From Pegoplata infirma (taxonomy: Eukaryota; Arthropoda; Insecta; Diptera; Anthomyiidae): a DNA stretch of 64,000 nucleotides. Positions 33,657-47,124 of this stretch are shown here, piece by piece (the first letter of the stretch is position 1; every line of letters begins with the position of its first letter). The DNA is taken from positions 19,782,380 to 19,846,379 of the forward strand of contig OY992540.1 in NCBI GenBank assembly GCA_963921195.1, written 5' to 3'. A program made the position numbers and the translations under genes. The notes under the pieces were generated by a model. That model ran no database searches, was not told where the DNA came from, and saw only the letters and a list, made by a program, of their open reading frames with translations.

Positions 33657-35745
33657 TATCAAATTTTTGATATAAGTTGCCGAACTTGAACTTTTAAATA
33701 AAAAGTACCAAAATATTTTTTAATAATATATAAAAAAAAACTAAATTAATACTTTGCATTAAAAAAAGATTTACTTACAAAAAAGTACAAATAATGTATT
33801 TTTTATAACAAGTACGAAAATAGAAGTTTTTATAAAAAAAAAAACAAAAATTAGTACTTTTTTATAAAAAAGTACCAAAAAAGTGTTTTTTTTTTTAAGT
33901 ACTAAATCAGTATTTTTTAATAAAAAGTACCAAATAAGTACTCTTTTATAAAAAGTACCAAATCAGTACTTTTTTATAAATAGTACCAAAATAGTATTTT
34001 TTACAAAAAGTACATAATCAGTGCAAAAAAGTACTTTTAAAACGAAGTAATTTTTTTAAGTACCAAATAAAGAATTGCCCACTTATAATCTGGATGACTT
34101 AAATATGTACGTACTTATTTAAAAAATAGTACTTTTTGAGAATTTTTAATAAAAAGTAACAAAATATAACTTTTTGTTTCTTTTTTAGACGTTTAAATAA
34201 AGAGTAATAAAATAGCACCATTTTGGTGCTTTTTAATAAAAACACCAAAATATCGCCTTTGAATAATAAGTACCAAAATCGTACTTTGCAATAAAAAATT
34301 CAAAGATTTGCAATTTTTATAAAAAGTACAAAATTTGTAATTTTTTATAAAAAGTGCCCCAGATAAAATGGGACAATCCATAAGAAAAGTATTTTTTTTA
34401 CTAATTTTTAATAAAAGTATAAAATAGTACTTTTTGGTAAAAAGTACTAAATAGAACTATTTGGTTCTATTTTTGATATTTTTTTTTAATAAAGAGCAAT
34501 AAAATAGCACTTTTTGGTACTTTTAATAAAAAGTATCAAAATATAACTTTTTAATAATAAAATCTAAAATAATATTTTACAATAATAAATTTAAAAAAAA
34601 GTACAAAAATTGTAATTTCTATAAAAAGTACAAAAATTTTAGTTTAAAAAAAAATACAAAATTTTTACTTTTTTTATAAAAAGTACCAAATCAGTATTTT
34701 TTTTTATGAAAAATACCGACTTAGTACTTTTTTATAGAAAGTTCGAAATAAGTACTTTTTCATAGAAACTAGTACTTTTTTATAAAAAGTACCAAATCAG
34801 TACTCTTTTATAAAAAGTAGCAAAATAGTATTCTTAAAAAAAAAAAACAATTAGTAGTATTTAGTAAAAAATTTCAAAAAAAGTACTTTAAAAATAAGTA
34901 ATTTGTGGAGATGTTAAAATAATGCTTGGTCAATAGACCAACATATTATATATTTTTTTAAGTACCAAATAAAAAACTGCCCACTTATAATTTAAATGAC
35001 TTAGTACCAAAATATAGCTTTTAAGTACCTACTCATACTCTACCTTAAAAAATTTAAAGACTTTACTTTTAAAAAATTACAAAATTTGTAATTTTTATAA
35101 AAAGTGCCCCAGAAAAAAATCCATAAAGAGGGATTTTTCTTACAAATTTTTAATAAAAGTACGAAAATAGTACTTTTTGGTAAATTTTAATAAAAAGTTA
35201 CCAAATTTAACTTTTTGGTTCTATTTTGGAGTTTTTAACAAAGAGCATTAAATAGAACTTTTTTGGTTAATAAAAAGTACCAAAATATAACTTTTTAATC
35301 ATAAGAACTAAAATAATACTTTGCAATAAAAAATTTTAATATTTTACTTATAAAAAAAATACAAAAATGGTAATTTTTATAAAAAGTACAAAAATTTAAG
35401 TTTTTTAAAAAAGTACAATATTTTTACTTTTAAAAAAAAAAAGTACCAAATTAGTACTTTTTTATAAAAAAAAATACGGAATTAGTACTTTTTCATAAAA
35501 ATTACCAAATTAGTACTATTTACAAAAAGTACCAAATTATTACTTTTAACAAAAACTAGGAAAAAAGTATTTTTTTTCAAAATGGACCAAAATAGCAATA
35601 TTTTATAAAAAGTACCAAAAAAATATACTTTCAAATAGAAGTAAATTGTGGAGACGTTAAAATATTGCTTGTTATTGATCAAAATGGTATATTTTTTTTA
35701 ATAAAGTACAAAATAAATAGTTATTTTCAACAGAAGTTATTTGTG

Positions 35746-36454
35746 CACTCAAAATAATAACTCTGTAAAATACTCTGTAAAATGACTGTAATCTCAATTC
35801 ATCAGATATTTGACAGAGCTTTCTTTCAAAATACAGATTTAAAGCAAATACTTTGTAGTTTCCTCTGTTATATTACTTTTTACTTTGTAATCTTAATTTT
35901 ACAGATAATTAACAGAGTTTTCTGCTAAAATACAGATCTAAGCAAAATTCTTCGTATTTTTTTATAACCAAAAAAGTTTTCTGTTTTGAGTAGTTTTTGT
36001 TTTTTTACCAAACATCAAAATTTTTTCTGAATATTTTTTTTTTTGAGAAAAAGTTGAAAAAGTAGCAAAAAAAGTTATCAAAATTTTTTTTTCAGAAATC
36101 TTATAAAAATTTTACAAAATAACATGCATTTAACTAAACTCTGTAAATTTACAGAGTTTTTTCTGTAAATTTTTTTTTTGCATCAAATGCATTTTACAAG
36201 TATATGTAAATTTACATAGTTTTCTTTGTTAAATGGTGGTTTACTTAACCAATATTTTACTAGAAACTCTGTAAATTAACAGTTTTTTTTGTCCAAATCA
36301 TTTTACAGAGTTTTATAGTAAAATTACAGAGTTTTCTCTGTAAAAAAGCTTTCATAAATTAAATTAACAGTTTTTTTCTGTCAAAATCATTATGGTGTAC
36401 TCTGTTAAATTAGCAGAGTTTTTCTGTAATTTAACAGAGTTATTATTTTGAGTG
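35746..36454. mobile_element. ctctgtaaa-word MITE, reverse copy
   Basis: CACTCAAAATAATAACTCTG and the matching right end ttattattttgagtg. The interior runs in reverse order to the 29,355 copy. The flanks are tg and ta, so no perfect TSD. It is inserted in the GTAC field. Confidence 0.88.
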
Positions 36455-36667
36455 TAGATAAGTACTTTTCAATTTAAAGTTTTAAAATTTTTATAAAAAG
36501 TACCAAAATAGTATTTTTAAATATAAGTAATTTGTGAAGATGTTAAAATAAAGCTTGTCATTGACTATCACCCGACAAAGCATTTGTTATGCAAATCTTT
36601 AGTCATGTAGAGCTTTTTACATGCAAAGCTTTTTTTTCAAAATTGTTATTAAAACATTATTATTAAG

Positions 36668-39134
36668 GTACTAGCTGGCCCGGTCCGCGTTGCTGGCCCA
36701 AATATAAGATCAGTGTTATATTTCGTCTCTCTTCAAATATATAGCCCTGCAAAAAATGTAATGAATTTCTTGGCTTAGAAAAATTTGTGGGCGTGGTATT
36801 AAAAAACCGATTAGGCAGATAATCATCTTAAAATTATATTTTAGGAACTAAAAAAAACAATTTCTTCGACTTTGCGAACTGAACAAATTTTAAACATCTT
36901 TAGTATCATTACGAACAACACAAAAATAAATTACGCATATCCTTCGTTGTTATCGTGAGCTCTTGTTGAGTTCAAAAACAAATTTTTTTCCCGAATTTTT
37001 CCATTTTTCCGGGACACTTTTAATAAAGTTTTCCCGAATTTTCCATTTTTCAGGGGCACTTTTTTATTTTCTTTTCTATTTTCTTAAATAGCTAATTAGA
37101 ACTATAATTAACATAAAAAATCGGTCTGGTCATTAATAGTCGACTTATTTAGACAAAAGAGGGCGGTAAAATTTGTGTGGTAAGTTAAACTTGTACATAT
37201 GTTAACAATACCCAAAGCACAGACTAATACAGACTCGACATAAGTGACAGGTGTCAAAAAAGTATTCTTTAACCATATGGTTAATATTTTCAAAATATTC
37301 TACGAATTAGGTTAGAAAGAGAAAGCTAATATAACGCGCCATTAGAAAAATGGATGCCAGATCGGTTTTTGTTGTTTCACTCACTCCTAAGTCGTAGAAA
37401 GTGTTACCATGTTAGCGTAAAACGGACTAAAAACCGCTGTGTTTTCTCCTAAAATCGCTTAGTTTTTCCCCATTTTTTCTTATAAAACTCTACTGTCGAG
37501 TCTGTATTTAGTCTGTGCCCAAAGGTTTAAATCGTTTGTACCAAGTTTAAGCGGAATCTTTAAATGCTGGATTACTCAATGCTCCGTTATAAAATTACTA
37601 TCCGTTAAATTTAACTTTTTCATACAAATTTTGACATAAGGCTTTGTTAAATCGGCAGTTAGCAGCTAACTTTTCATTAAGTAATCCGCCCTAAATATAT
37701 ATTTTTTAATATAGCGAATTAGAGTAAAAATTAATTTTAGATACATTGAAAAAAGTGGGCGAGGACAGTTTTTCTTTCCGAACAATTATATGGACTAATA
37801 CGAACACTTAAAACAAAAAAATTGCCAAATCGGTCCAGGCGTACTCAAGTGTTGCAATTTTTAAGGATATTGATAAATGTGGGCTTTGAAGTGGGGGAGG
37901 GCAATAATTATTTCCGTAACAGCCTTACTTGGATTATAATGATCGTCCACTTGGTCGTTCTCCGATTTTAGATGTATTGAAAAAAGTGGGAGTGGACAAT
38001 TTTTCTTTCCGTAAAAACTTTAGTTGTACTATCACGAACATCAGCAAATACTACTATCTTACCGTTCTTCTATTGTAGATATATCGAAATAAAAGCGGGC
38101 GTGAAAAATTTGTATTTCCGTTTAAACCTATGACGAACATTTAAAAAAAAATAGTCAAATCGATCCAGCCGTTCTCCGATTTTTTATATACGGAAAAAGG
38201 GGCACAAAAGTGGGCGTGATTAATTTGTTTTCCAAAACAAAAAACCAAAGACGAACATTTAAAAAACATATTATCCAAATCGGTCAGTTCGCAATTGATG
38301 CGAACATTTGATTTTTATTTATATTTTATTATTCTATATTTTATTTTTCTATAGAGAAAATTTTAAAAATATTGAAAAAAAGAGTGGGTGGACAACTTTT
38401 CTTACCGTAAACACGTTATTTGAATTTAACCAACTCGGTCCATCCATTCAAAAGTGGGCGTAGAAATGGAAAATTGTTCTTTCCGAAAAACCTTAGTTGG
38501 ACTATAACGAACATTAAAAACAAAATTAGTTAAATTTATCTAGCCATTCCATGATTTAAAATATATATATCGGGAAAAGTGAGCGTCAAAGAAGGCATGG
38601 AAATTTTTTTTTTCTTAAAAATCGGTATAGCCCTTATAGTTCCTTCCATACATAGAAAAAAGTGGGCGTGGTAAATTTTATTATCCGTAAAAACCTTAGT
38701 TAAATTATGAGGAACATTTTCAACAAAAGTTAGTGACAGTGGTCAATTTCTTTTTTCGAAAAACCAAAGTTGGAATATGATGAATATTCATTAAAAAAAA
38801 TAGTCTAATCGGTCCAGCCCTTTTCAGATTTTACATAAATTGAAAAAAGTGGGCGTAAAAGTTGGCGTGGTCGATTTTTCTTTTAGTAAAAACTGAAATT
38901 GGATTACTACGATCATTTTAATAAAAAATTGCCCAAATCGGTGCAGCCGTTTTCTGATTTTAGATAAATCGAAAAAAGTGGGCGTAAAAGTGGGTGTGGT
39001 CAAATTTTCTTTACGTAAAAACCTAAGTTGGACTATGACGAACATTTCAAAAAAAAAATTGTCCAAATCGGTCCAGCCGTTCTCAACTGATGCTGTTACC
39101 AACGAACGACAATTGATTTTTATTTATATAGATA
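36668..39134. repeat. Interspersed element with degenerate ~120-170 bp internal repeats
   Basis: It opens with ctagctggcccggtccgcgt and ends with tgttaccaacgaacgacaat tgatttttatttatatagat. From 37,740 to 39,070 the phrases gtgggcgtggt, tttctttccgtaaaaacctt, ggactatgacgaacattt and aaatcggtccagccgttctc recur about ten times. Such head and tail phrases are common in insect dispersed repeats; I do not assign a class. 36,840-37,740 is less repetitive. Confidence 0.75.
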
Positions 39135-39299
39135 AAAAAATGATTAGTGGCACATATTACAATTTATTTAAGACTTGGGTTTGTAACAAAATTACAATGA
39201 CAAAACTGTGACAAAGCTAATTTGTTATAAAGAAATTTAAGGGGAAAAAAATATTTAAATCGCAAAAGTTTTTTTATTTTTTTTAACAAAGTTCCTTAG

Positions 39300-39935
39300 A
39301 GTACCTTGACAAATCATCTGACAAAATTACAAACGTTTTTTGTTTCATAAAAGCTTTTACTAAAACTTAAATTTAAAGCTTTTTCTTGCCACTTATAACC
39401 ATGGCTGACAAATGAGTGTAATATTTTTTAATTCTAGTTCAAAATTTAAAAAAAAATCTAATCAAATTAATTTTTTTTTGTTTAATAAAAGCTTTTGACC
39501 TTGACAAATCATTTGAAAAAATTAAAAAAGTTTTTGTTTAATAAAAGCTTTTACTAAAACTCAAATTCGCAGCTTTTTTTGTCACTTGGAAATATGGCTT
39601 ACAAATTAGTGTGATATTTTTAAAATCTAGTTCTAAATTTTAAAAAATTCTAATCAAATGACAACTTTTTTTTGTTTAATAAAAGCTTTTATTTAAACTT
39701 AAATTCAGGACTTTTTTCCACTTTCATCCAGGATGACAAATTATTGTCACAGCTGGTATTTTTTTTTTACAATAGATTCACTAAATTTAACTTATAAAAT
39801 TGTTTAATTTTATGAAGCTGTGTTTAAAAAAAGCTTTTGCTTTAAGTTAAAGTCAGAACTTTTTCTTGTGACAATTTTTTGTCACAGCTATAATATTTTT
39901 TTTTTTTTTTTTGGAATAGTTGGACCTTAAATTGT
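39300..39935. repeat. Degenerate ~140-bp tandem repeat
   Basis: The phrases aataaaagcttttactaaaa and gctttttcttgtcactt recur from about 39,347, 39,541, 39,677 and 39,826, with gctgacaaattagtgtgat between them. Four to five diverged copies. Confidence 0.7.
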
Positions 39936-40336
39936 AATTTGATTATCCCCTAATACCTGGAAATTCCCTACCGCAAACTCTAACTGATAGAATATTTTTA
40001 AAACTGTGTGTTTATCTGTTTGTTTGTATGATCATTGCTTTGCTGATGCTGCATATTCTGGAAATTATTGTGTAAATATTTGAATTTTTTAAAACAACAT
40101 GTTCTGGGGACCAACAATTTCAATATTTACCAAACAACGAATTCAATATTTTTGCATTTATGTTTTATAATGTTGCCAACAAAGTAGTCAACGTCAAAAA
40201 ATATTTAAAGTGAATGTAAACATATTTTATAATTAATATTTTTCCGATACATGTAATAAACATTTATTTTATTAATTATTTCAGTTAATTTTTTTTTTTT
40301 GTTTTTAAAACAAACTAATAATAAAATCATTAAGGG
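39936..40336. other. Region without recognised gene
   Basis: AT-rich; nothing identified. Confidence 0.4.
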
Positions 40337-41208
40337 CACTCAAAATAATAACTCTGTTAAATTACAGAAAAACTCTGCTAATTTAACAGAGTACACTATA
40401 CACTCAAAATAATAACTCTGTTAAATTACAGAAAAACTCTGCTAATTTAACAGACTACACCATACTTTTCCAGCTAACAACATTTCTTGGTAATTTTACT
40501 AAAAAACTCTGTAAAATGATTTTGACAGAAAAAAACTGTTAATTTACAGAGTTTATAGTAAAAGATTGGTTAAAAATGAAAGTTTTTTTACAGAGAAAAT
40601 TCTGTAATTTTACTATAAAACTCTGTAAAATGATTTGGGCAAAAAAAAAACTGTTAATTTACAGAGTTTCTAGTAAAATATTGGTTAAATAAACCACCAT
40701 TTAGCAAAGAAAACTATGTAAATTTACATATATTTGTAAAATGCATTTGATGCAAAAAAAAAAATTACAGAAAAAACTCTGTAAATTTACAGAGTTTAGT
40801 TAAATGCATGTTATTTTGTAAAATTTTTATAAGATTCTGAAAAGATTTTTTTGATAACTTTTTTGCTACTTTTTCAACTTTTTCTGAAAAAAAATATACA
40901 GATAAAATTTTGATGTTTAGTAAAAAAAACAAAAACTACTCAAAATAGAAAACTTTTTTGGTTATAAAAAAATAAACGAAGTATTTTGCTTAAATCTGTA
41001 TTTTAGCAGAAAACTCTGTTAATTATGTGTAAAATTAAGATTACAAAGTAAAAAGTAATATAACAGGGGAAACTTTGTTTTTTTGTCACAATAAAATACA
41101 AAGTATTTTCTTTAAATCTGTATTTTGACAGAAAACTCTGTCAAATATCTGTTGAATTGATATTACAGTCATTTTACAGAGTATTTTACAGAGTTATTAT
41201 TTTGAGTG
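40337..41208. mobile_element. ctctgtaaa-word MITE with doubled left end
   Basis: The left terminus CACTCAAAATAATAACTCTG occurs at 40,337 and again near 40,400, a 63-bp tandem duplication of the end. The right end is ttattattttgagtg at 41,208. Otherwise it is collinear with the 29,355 copy. Confidence 0.88.
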
Positions 41209-41409
41209 CAGTTTAAATGATTTGTAAAATAAATTAGTGACAAATTATGTTTGACACTTAAAAAAAAATACACTCAAAAAATAAACAAAAAAATTTTTCA
41301 GTCAAAAAAATTTTACACTCAAAAAATTTTTTTGTTACAAAAATATTTATTTTTTTATTTTTTGAATAATCACTATTTAAATTTATTTTTTATAGTAATT
41401 GTGTTTATA

Positions 41410-42447
41410 CAGGGTGATTCAGTCACGACCCGCCGAATTTTACCAGCGTATTCCTTGGATCATTTAATGAAAATATGTCCATTACATACCATACCCGAAA
41501 ATGCAAGTGTGCGAAATGGCAGCGGTTTGAAAATTTTCGGATTGGTGGTCGGAGGGTAGTATGGTAAAATTGATAACTTCTGAACCAAGGTCCCGATTAT
41601 TTTGTTTTTGGGCTTGTTGGAAAGTTTTTTTTGGGACATTTCAGAATCAATAACAAAAAGATTAAAAAAAAAGTGAAATCGTCGAGATACAAAGCTTTTA
41701 AATATAAAATTTGAACAAAACGACATTAGAATTTGTACATAACCTCGATTTGCTCAGCCAGATGGCAGGTAACTTATGTTTTTTTTCCCTTGAAAGATAG
41801 CCCTACCTCTTATCTTTCCAAAATGCCCTAAATGAAGCCAATTAGTCATTCTGTTCTAAAGTTATAACCAATTGACTGAAATGAAAACATTTTTTTTTTG
41901 GGTTTGGAGGCGAAATAACAGCACACATTCACTTGTTTTTGTAAATTAACAAGTTTAAGATCTTATTTTATAACAATTTTTGGCCGTTAAATGGTCATAA
42001 CTTTGGAACAGTAAGACCTATGGGCTTCTTCTAGGGCATTTTGGAAAGGTAAGAGGTAGGGATATATTTCAAGGAAAAAAAACCATTAGTTACCTGCCAT
42101 CTGGCTAAGCAAATTGAGGTTACGTGCAAAATCTTATGTCTTTTTTTTCAAATTTTATTTTTAAAGACTCTGTATCTCGACAATTTCAATTTTTTTAATT
42201 TTTTTGTTATTGATTCTGAAAGGTCTTATAAAAAATTTTCCAAAAAACCCAAAAACAAAAATCGGGCCTTTGGTGCAGAAGTTATCAATTTTACCCTACT
42301 ACCCTCCGACCACCAATCCGAAAATTTTCAAACCGCTGCCATTTCGCACATTTGCATTTTCGGGGATGGTCGTAATGGACATATTTTCATGAAATGAGCC
42401 AAGGAATACGCTGGTAAAATTCGGCGGGTCGTGACTGAATCACCCTG
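41410..42447. mobile_element. Foldback element 1 (CAGGGTGATTC ends)
   Basis: The ends CAGGGTGATTCAGTCACGAC and the complement are flanked by TA (41,408-41,409; 42,448-42,449). The arms run nearly to the centre (about 480 bp each; for example accctccgaccaccaatccg inverted between 41,540 and 42,310). TA target and CAGGGTG ends fit a mariner/Tc1-type element. Small frames in both arms are copies of one chance translation. Confidence 0.9.
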
Positions 42448-42467
42448 TATATTGTTGGACTGTGTAT

Positions 42468-43075
42468 TTTAAAACTGAATTTTTATTTAGTTCGGTTTGA
42501 GTCCATATTAATTATTTCTGAGAAATAATACTTGTTGTACAATGAGAAAATCTGAAAAAAAAAAAAAAATCAAGTGACAACACATGCTAAGTGGAGATGT
42601 CGACAGATTTCGGAAGATGCCACCCTTCCATCATCAGCACTCCTTCGATTGCCACATACTTAATGTGTGTCAGATTAAAATTAGCCATATAAATGAAACT
42701 TTTGACTTTTTTAAGGGTTAACAATGGGAAAAATACAACTCTGTTAAAAAGTTGAGATGGATTAAGTTTCTTCCAAATGAATACAACACGAATGATGGTG
42801 AATACGGTTATTCAACACAAAGAGGAGTAATTCCAATTCTTAATTTGTTCAAAAGTTTCATTTAAATGTCTAATTTTAATCTGACACACATTAAGTGTGT
42901 GGCAATCTAAGGAGTGCTGATGATGGAAGGGTTGCATCTTCCGAAAGCTGTTGACATCTCCACTTAGTCTGTGTAGTCACTTGATTTTTTTTAGATTTTC
43001 TCATCGTACAACAATTATTATTTCTCACAAATAATTAATATGGACTCGAACGGAACTAAACAAAAAATCAGTTAT
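42468..43075. mobile_element. Foldback element 2
   Basis: Arms of about 230-280 bp: ttcggtttgagtccatatta near 42,490 against taatatggactcgaacggaa near 43,037; cttccatcatcagcactcct against its complement near 42,915. The outer limits (aaaactgaatttttatttag / aacaaaaaatcagttattta) are approximate and no TSD is called. It starts about 20 bp after foldback 1 ends. Confidence 0.8.
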
Positions 43076-43127
43076 TTATTTTTTTATGTAAGTAAATATA
43101 TTAATGAGTAAAAACATTTAGATATTT

Positions 43128-44287
43128 GGGGATTTTCGTGTCAACTGACACAACTTTTGAAACCGATCGGGTTAGTCCTGCACCAAGGTTAGTCCTATTG
43201 GATTGTAGTTCAGACACAATTTTTCAACGAGATCGGTCAAGAACTCTCTGAGTTAGAGGGGGTCGAAATTTGACATTTTGGCCAAAGAGGCGTTGATTCT
43301 CATCCATGTAACTTTTTGCCTATTGTTTTTAGCAAAATGTGTACCAAAGAGTTTAGATAGCTATTTCTTCAGTCTTTCGAAAAAAAATATAAAAAAAAAA
43401 ATTTTGATTTTTTTTCTTAAAAATCCAAGACTTACAATTTAGGGTAAGTTAGAATGGTATGATCAAATTTTTTAAAAATGGTTTGTATGGGAGCCCCCTT
43501 AGGAAGTGGAAATAGGGGTAAGGTATGTTCAAGAAAAATGTTGGGGGCAGAAAATTATTGGAGGTCGGTCTCACATTGCACCCCTCCAGGGGCTTTTCTA
43601 TGGGAGTTTTGGGGCTTTTTGAGGATTTTTATCTCTTTACGACCAACTTTGACCCCAATGGGATGCCATATGGCCCCTATCCACCGCCCCCATTTTTTGG
43701 CTCGTGCTTTCTTTTTCGAACCTAAAAAAATTAGAGGGTATCGCGGATCGAAATCGAAAACTGGTTAGCTATCCCACGCCTAATGGTGCAAATTGAAGAA
43801 CGGTTTTTTGTGTTCCAAAGTTAAAAAAAAAAAAATTTCATAGATATCCCACTCGCATCCCACTAAGCAACCCCACAGCTCTTAAAGGAAATCACCTAAG
43901 CTTTCTTTTGAATCAAAAAAAAAAAAAAAAAAGGGGCCCAATTTGAGGAAAAAGTCAAAAAAGTTTTGGATTTTTAAGAAAAAAAATCAAAATTTTTTTT
44001 TTTATTTTTTTTATATTTTTTCTTCGAAAGACTAAAGAAATAGCTATCTAAACTCTTTGGGACACATTTTGCTAAAAACAATAGGTAAGAAGTTACATGG
44101 ATGAGAATCAACACCTCTTTGGCCAAAATGTCAAATTTCGACCCCCTCTAACTCAGAGAGTTCTTGACCGATCTCGTTGAAAAATTGTGTCTGAACTACT
44201 ATTCAATAGGACTAACCTTGGTGCAAATTTCATCCCGATCGGAAGACATCGATTTCAAAAGTTGTGTCAGTTGACACGAAAACCCCC
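43128..44287. mobile_element. Foldback element 3 (ggggattttcgtgtcaactg ends)
   Basis: The left end ggggattttcgtgtcaactg mirrors cagttgacacgaaaaccccc on the right. The arms are several hundred bp, including gtcaaatttcgaccccctct. The interior (tatgggagcccccttaggaa, gaggtcggtctcacattgca) is shared with the 57,224-59,159 element. A loose fragment is at 52,640-52,835. Non-coding. Confidence 0.85.
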
Positions 44288-44878
44288 ATATGTATATTAT
44301 AAGCAGTGACTAAATCGAAAAAATAGTGCAAAACAATAAGAGTGTGGGAGACCTTTTTCAACCGTATATGTCAAACTGACATTGACATCAAATATGTAAC
44401 GTTCAGAAACGTTTTGAAAAACATACAAACATTAAAAAAAACATCAACTCACAAACGCATACACCAATATTTTTTTACACACACACATGTATCAATACAT
44501 ACACACACATACTTAATAAAACAGATATAGAAATGTCCTATTTATATACGATTTAAAATATCAAAAAAAAAAAAAAATACATGAGAAATAGTGAATATTA
44601 AATATTTGCATTTTTATTGAAAATTAAAATAATTTTCACCGCAGACGTCAATTTAATAAAATATTTAAATTAAAATAGAAAATAATTGACTACAAAATGT
44701 TGGCAACAACAAGCCGTCAACTAAACTCGACAAAATAGACAGGAAACAGCAACAAGAACAACAAAAACAACAGGTCGCCAATAAAATATGAATTTTAGGA
44801 TATAAATTGAAAATTTTAAAAACAACATTATTGATTGAATATTTTTAAAGGATATTAAAAAGAAATAATTTTAAAAAA
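44288..44878. other. Region without recognised gene; acacacatac microsatellite
   Basis: CA-rich microsatellite at about 44,478-44,515. Otherwise AT-rich with no recognised feature. Confidence 0.5.
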
Positions 44879-45545
44879 CCTTGCAGGAAAAGTGATAGGG
44901 TTATGATGACATATCACCCGGACCCAAAAAACCTATCACAAATTCGGCACCTTTCATATAAAAATACCGAACACTTTTGTTAGGGAATATCTATACCCCG
45001 AATATATCACTAGTGATTTGTCACTGGACATGTCGCTTAAGAACACAATCCGTGAAGAATCAATAGTGACATATCACAGAACACATCGCAGCTGTACCCA
45101 CAATTTTTCATAACTTTGAAATTTTGTCAAAAACAAATTCCTAAAAGAATTTGTAAACGGGACTTTCCACAAATTTTCGAAACTTAGAAAAAAATGTTTG
45201 CTTTAAAATACTTGTTATTTCAAACCCAAAAAAAAAATTGTCAAAAATGTTTATATCCGGGACTACGAAAATTTTCAAACAAATTTTTGTGACTTTTATT
45301 TTTTAAATCATTTTTGATGAAATTTTTTACCCCAAAACGCAAAAACATGTGTCTGGGTCTAAGAAAATTTTTAAAATTTGTACGGGACTTGGTAAAAATT
45401 GGAACGGGATAAGTTTTTTTTGAAACAGTTTAGTGATAAGTCCAATTTTCATCTGTCCCGTGGTAGGCATTTTAGTGACATGTCTCGTTTTCCCTAGTCA
45501 CGGGATAGGTAATTTCGGATCGATTGACACACTTTTCCAGCAGGG
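44879..45545. mobile_element. TIR element with ccttgcaggaaaagtg ends
   Basis: The left end ccttgcaggaaaagtg and right end cacttttccagcaggg are complementary with two mismatches. Interior words gtgacatatcac/gtgacatgtc recur. No transposase. No TSD could be called. Confidence 0.65.
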
Positions 45546-45618
45546 ATATTACTTAATGGGGTACTAGCCAGTGGGTATCAGGTTGGTTGGCTACCATTTA
45601 ATTTCCTCTCTCAAAAAG

Positions 45619-45683
45619 TTGGTTCTCTTAGTGTTGCCTATGCTATTGCATGTAAAAACTCTCGTAAACATTAAGAGAACCAA
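45619..45683. repeat. Hairpin with 17-bp arms
   Basis: ttggttctcttagtgtt and aacattaagagaaccaa are complementary with one mismatch around a loop of about 31 bases. Confidence 0.8.
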
Positions 45684-46268
45684 TTTATATAAAGTGACAT
45701 ATTGTTTTGGGGCCTATCAAAATCTCTGATATTATTCTTTACTCTATGGTACTAGCTAACTAAGGTCCGGTACTTCGTTACCGGTCAGCTATTTAATGTG
45801 TATGGAATATTTTTTATTACTTTTACAAAAGCTGAGATAAAAGTTAGAAGCGTTAGAGCTTAAAAAATATTTTGGTAGCAAATTATTGCGAATAATTAAA
45901 AAAACAATCAATTGAGTTAAACATAAAATTTGAGTAAAAAATTTTTGAGTAAATGAAAATTTGAGAAAAATAAATTTAATTAAAAAAAATTAGTAAAAAA
46001 AAAATTTTAAGAAAAATAAACTAAAATATTATTTTAAAAGCATTTGGTTTAATTATGTTATAAAAATATTAAAAATAACTCTTAGAAATACCTTAAAATA
46101 ACAGTTCTGTTTGATCTCCTAAAAAATCGTCATTATGCAGATAGGAAGTTTTGAATATTTGCGCTCGATTAAAAACAACAAAATATTCAATACCTCGATT
46201 TAGGTCCACCGATTAGGATTCTTGTTTGACTTTTTCGAAAAGTGTGGCTCAAAATGTTGGAAGTCTTG
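45684..46268. other. Region without recognised gene
   Basis: AT-rich; nothing identified. Confidence 0.4.
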
Positions 46269-46780
46269 CATTCAAAAAATTATGACGGTAGATTCCACTA
46301 CAAAAGACAGTTGAAACTACTACATTTGTTGTTGTTTAGGCGTCCACTACATTTTACGGTAAAATCAACCAAAAATTGTTGTTGTTTTTAACTATTGATT
46401 AACAACTAAAAAAAAACGGTAAAAACTACTTCAAATTACAGTTGTTTTTACTGTAACTCAAATTGTCTGAATTTTCTTCTAAATGTCAAAAACGGTTAAA
46501 ATTATTTGGAAATAATTTCTGCTGCATCTTACACTTCCACTCGTTCAACACATCCGTTTTTCTAAAAATTTCTAGAAGTTTTTTTATATACTAAAAACAA
46601 CTACATAAAATAACTGTTACTACAATGTAGTAATTTTTTGCATTTTTTTTTAAAACGACTACAAAAAATAGTTGTTTGAGATTTTTCATACAAAAACAAC
46701 TGAAGTTGTAGTTGAAAAAAATAACTACTACTTACTACACAAATGACCGGCATGTAGTAACTGCAATAATTTTCTAAGTG
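46269..46780. mobile_element. Probable MITE with aactac words
   Basis: The left end CATTCAAAAAATTATGACGG and right end (inverse CACTTAGAAAATTATTGCAG) are similar, with TG on both sides. The interior is diverged aactactac/ttgttgtttt words. It fits the CACTCAAAA-end group, with imperfect termini. Confidence 0.5.
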
Positions 46781-47124
46781 TGTGTAGATTTTGTAAAAAT
46801 ATTTTTAAGAGGTTTATCAAATTTGCTTTTTTAATTTTTTTTTTACAGACATGCTCAACATTTTTAAACTGTTAGACAAATTTGGTAAAAAAATATTTTT
46901 ATGAATTAAAATCAGCATTACAATCACGACTTCAGAATTTTTTAAAATATTTTTTTCCCATAATGTACTTAAAACTTTTCACCCGGATTTGGTTAAAAAG
47001 TTTGAACATGAGTTATGATCTAAAACGTAATTTTTCGAAATTTTTTTCATAAATTTTCCCAAAATGGTCTCTTGTGTGGATACATTCGGCAGGTATTCCA
47101 ACACTTAATTCATATATTTTATAT

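Larger units (their letters stand above)
32400..36565. repeat. Degenerate AAAAGTAC/GTACTTTT field
   Basis: Well over 100 diverged copies of aaaaagtaccaaaatagtac and its complement fill about 3 kb outside two insertions (33,119-33,656; 35,746-36,454). Longer units recur: gtaatttgtggagatgttaa at 34,899, gtaaattgtggagacgttaa at 35,641 and gtaatttgtgaagatgttaa at 36,527; and aattgcccacttataatctg at 34,072 against aactgcccacttataattta at 34,974. Higher-order units of about 0.7-0.9 kb are therefore likely. Confidence 0.85.
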
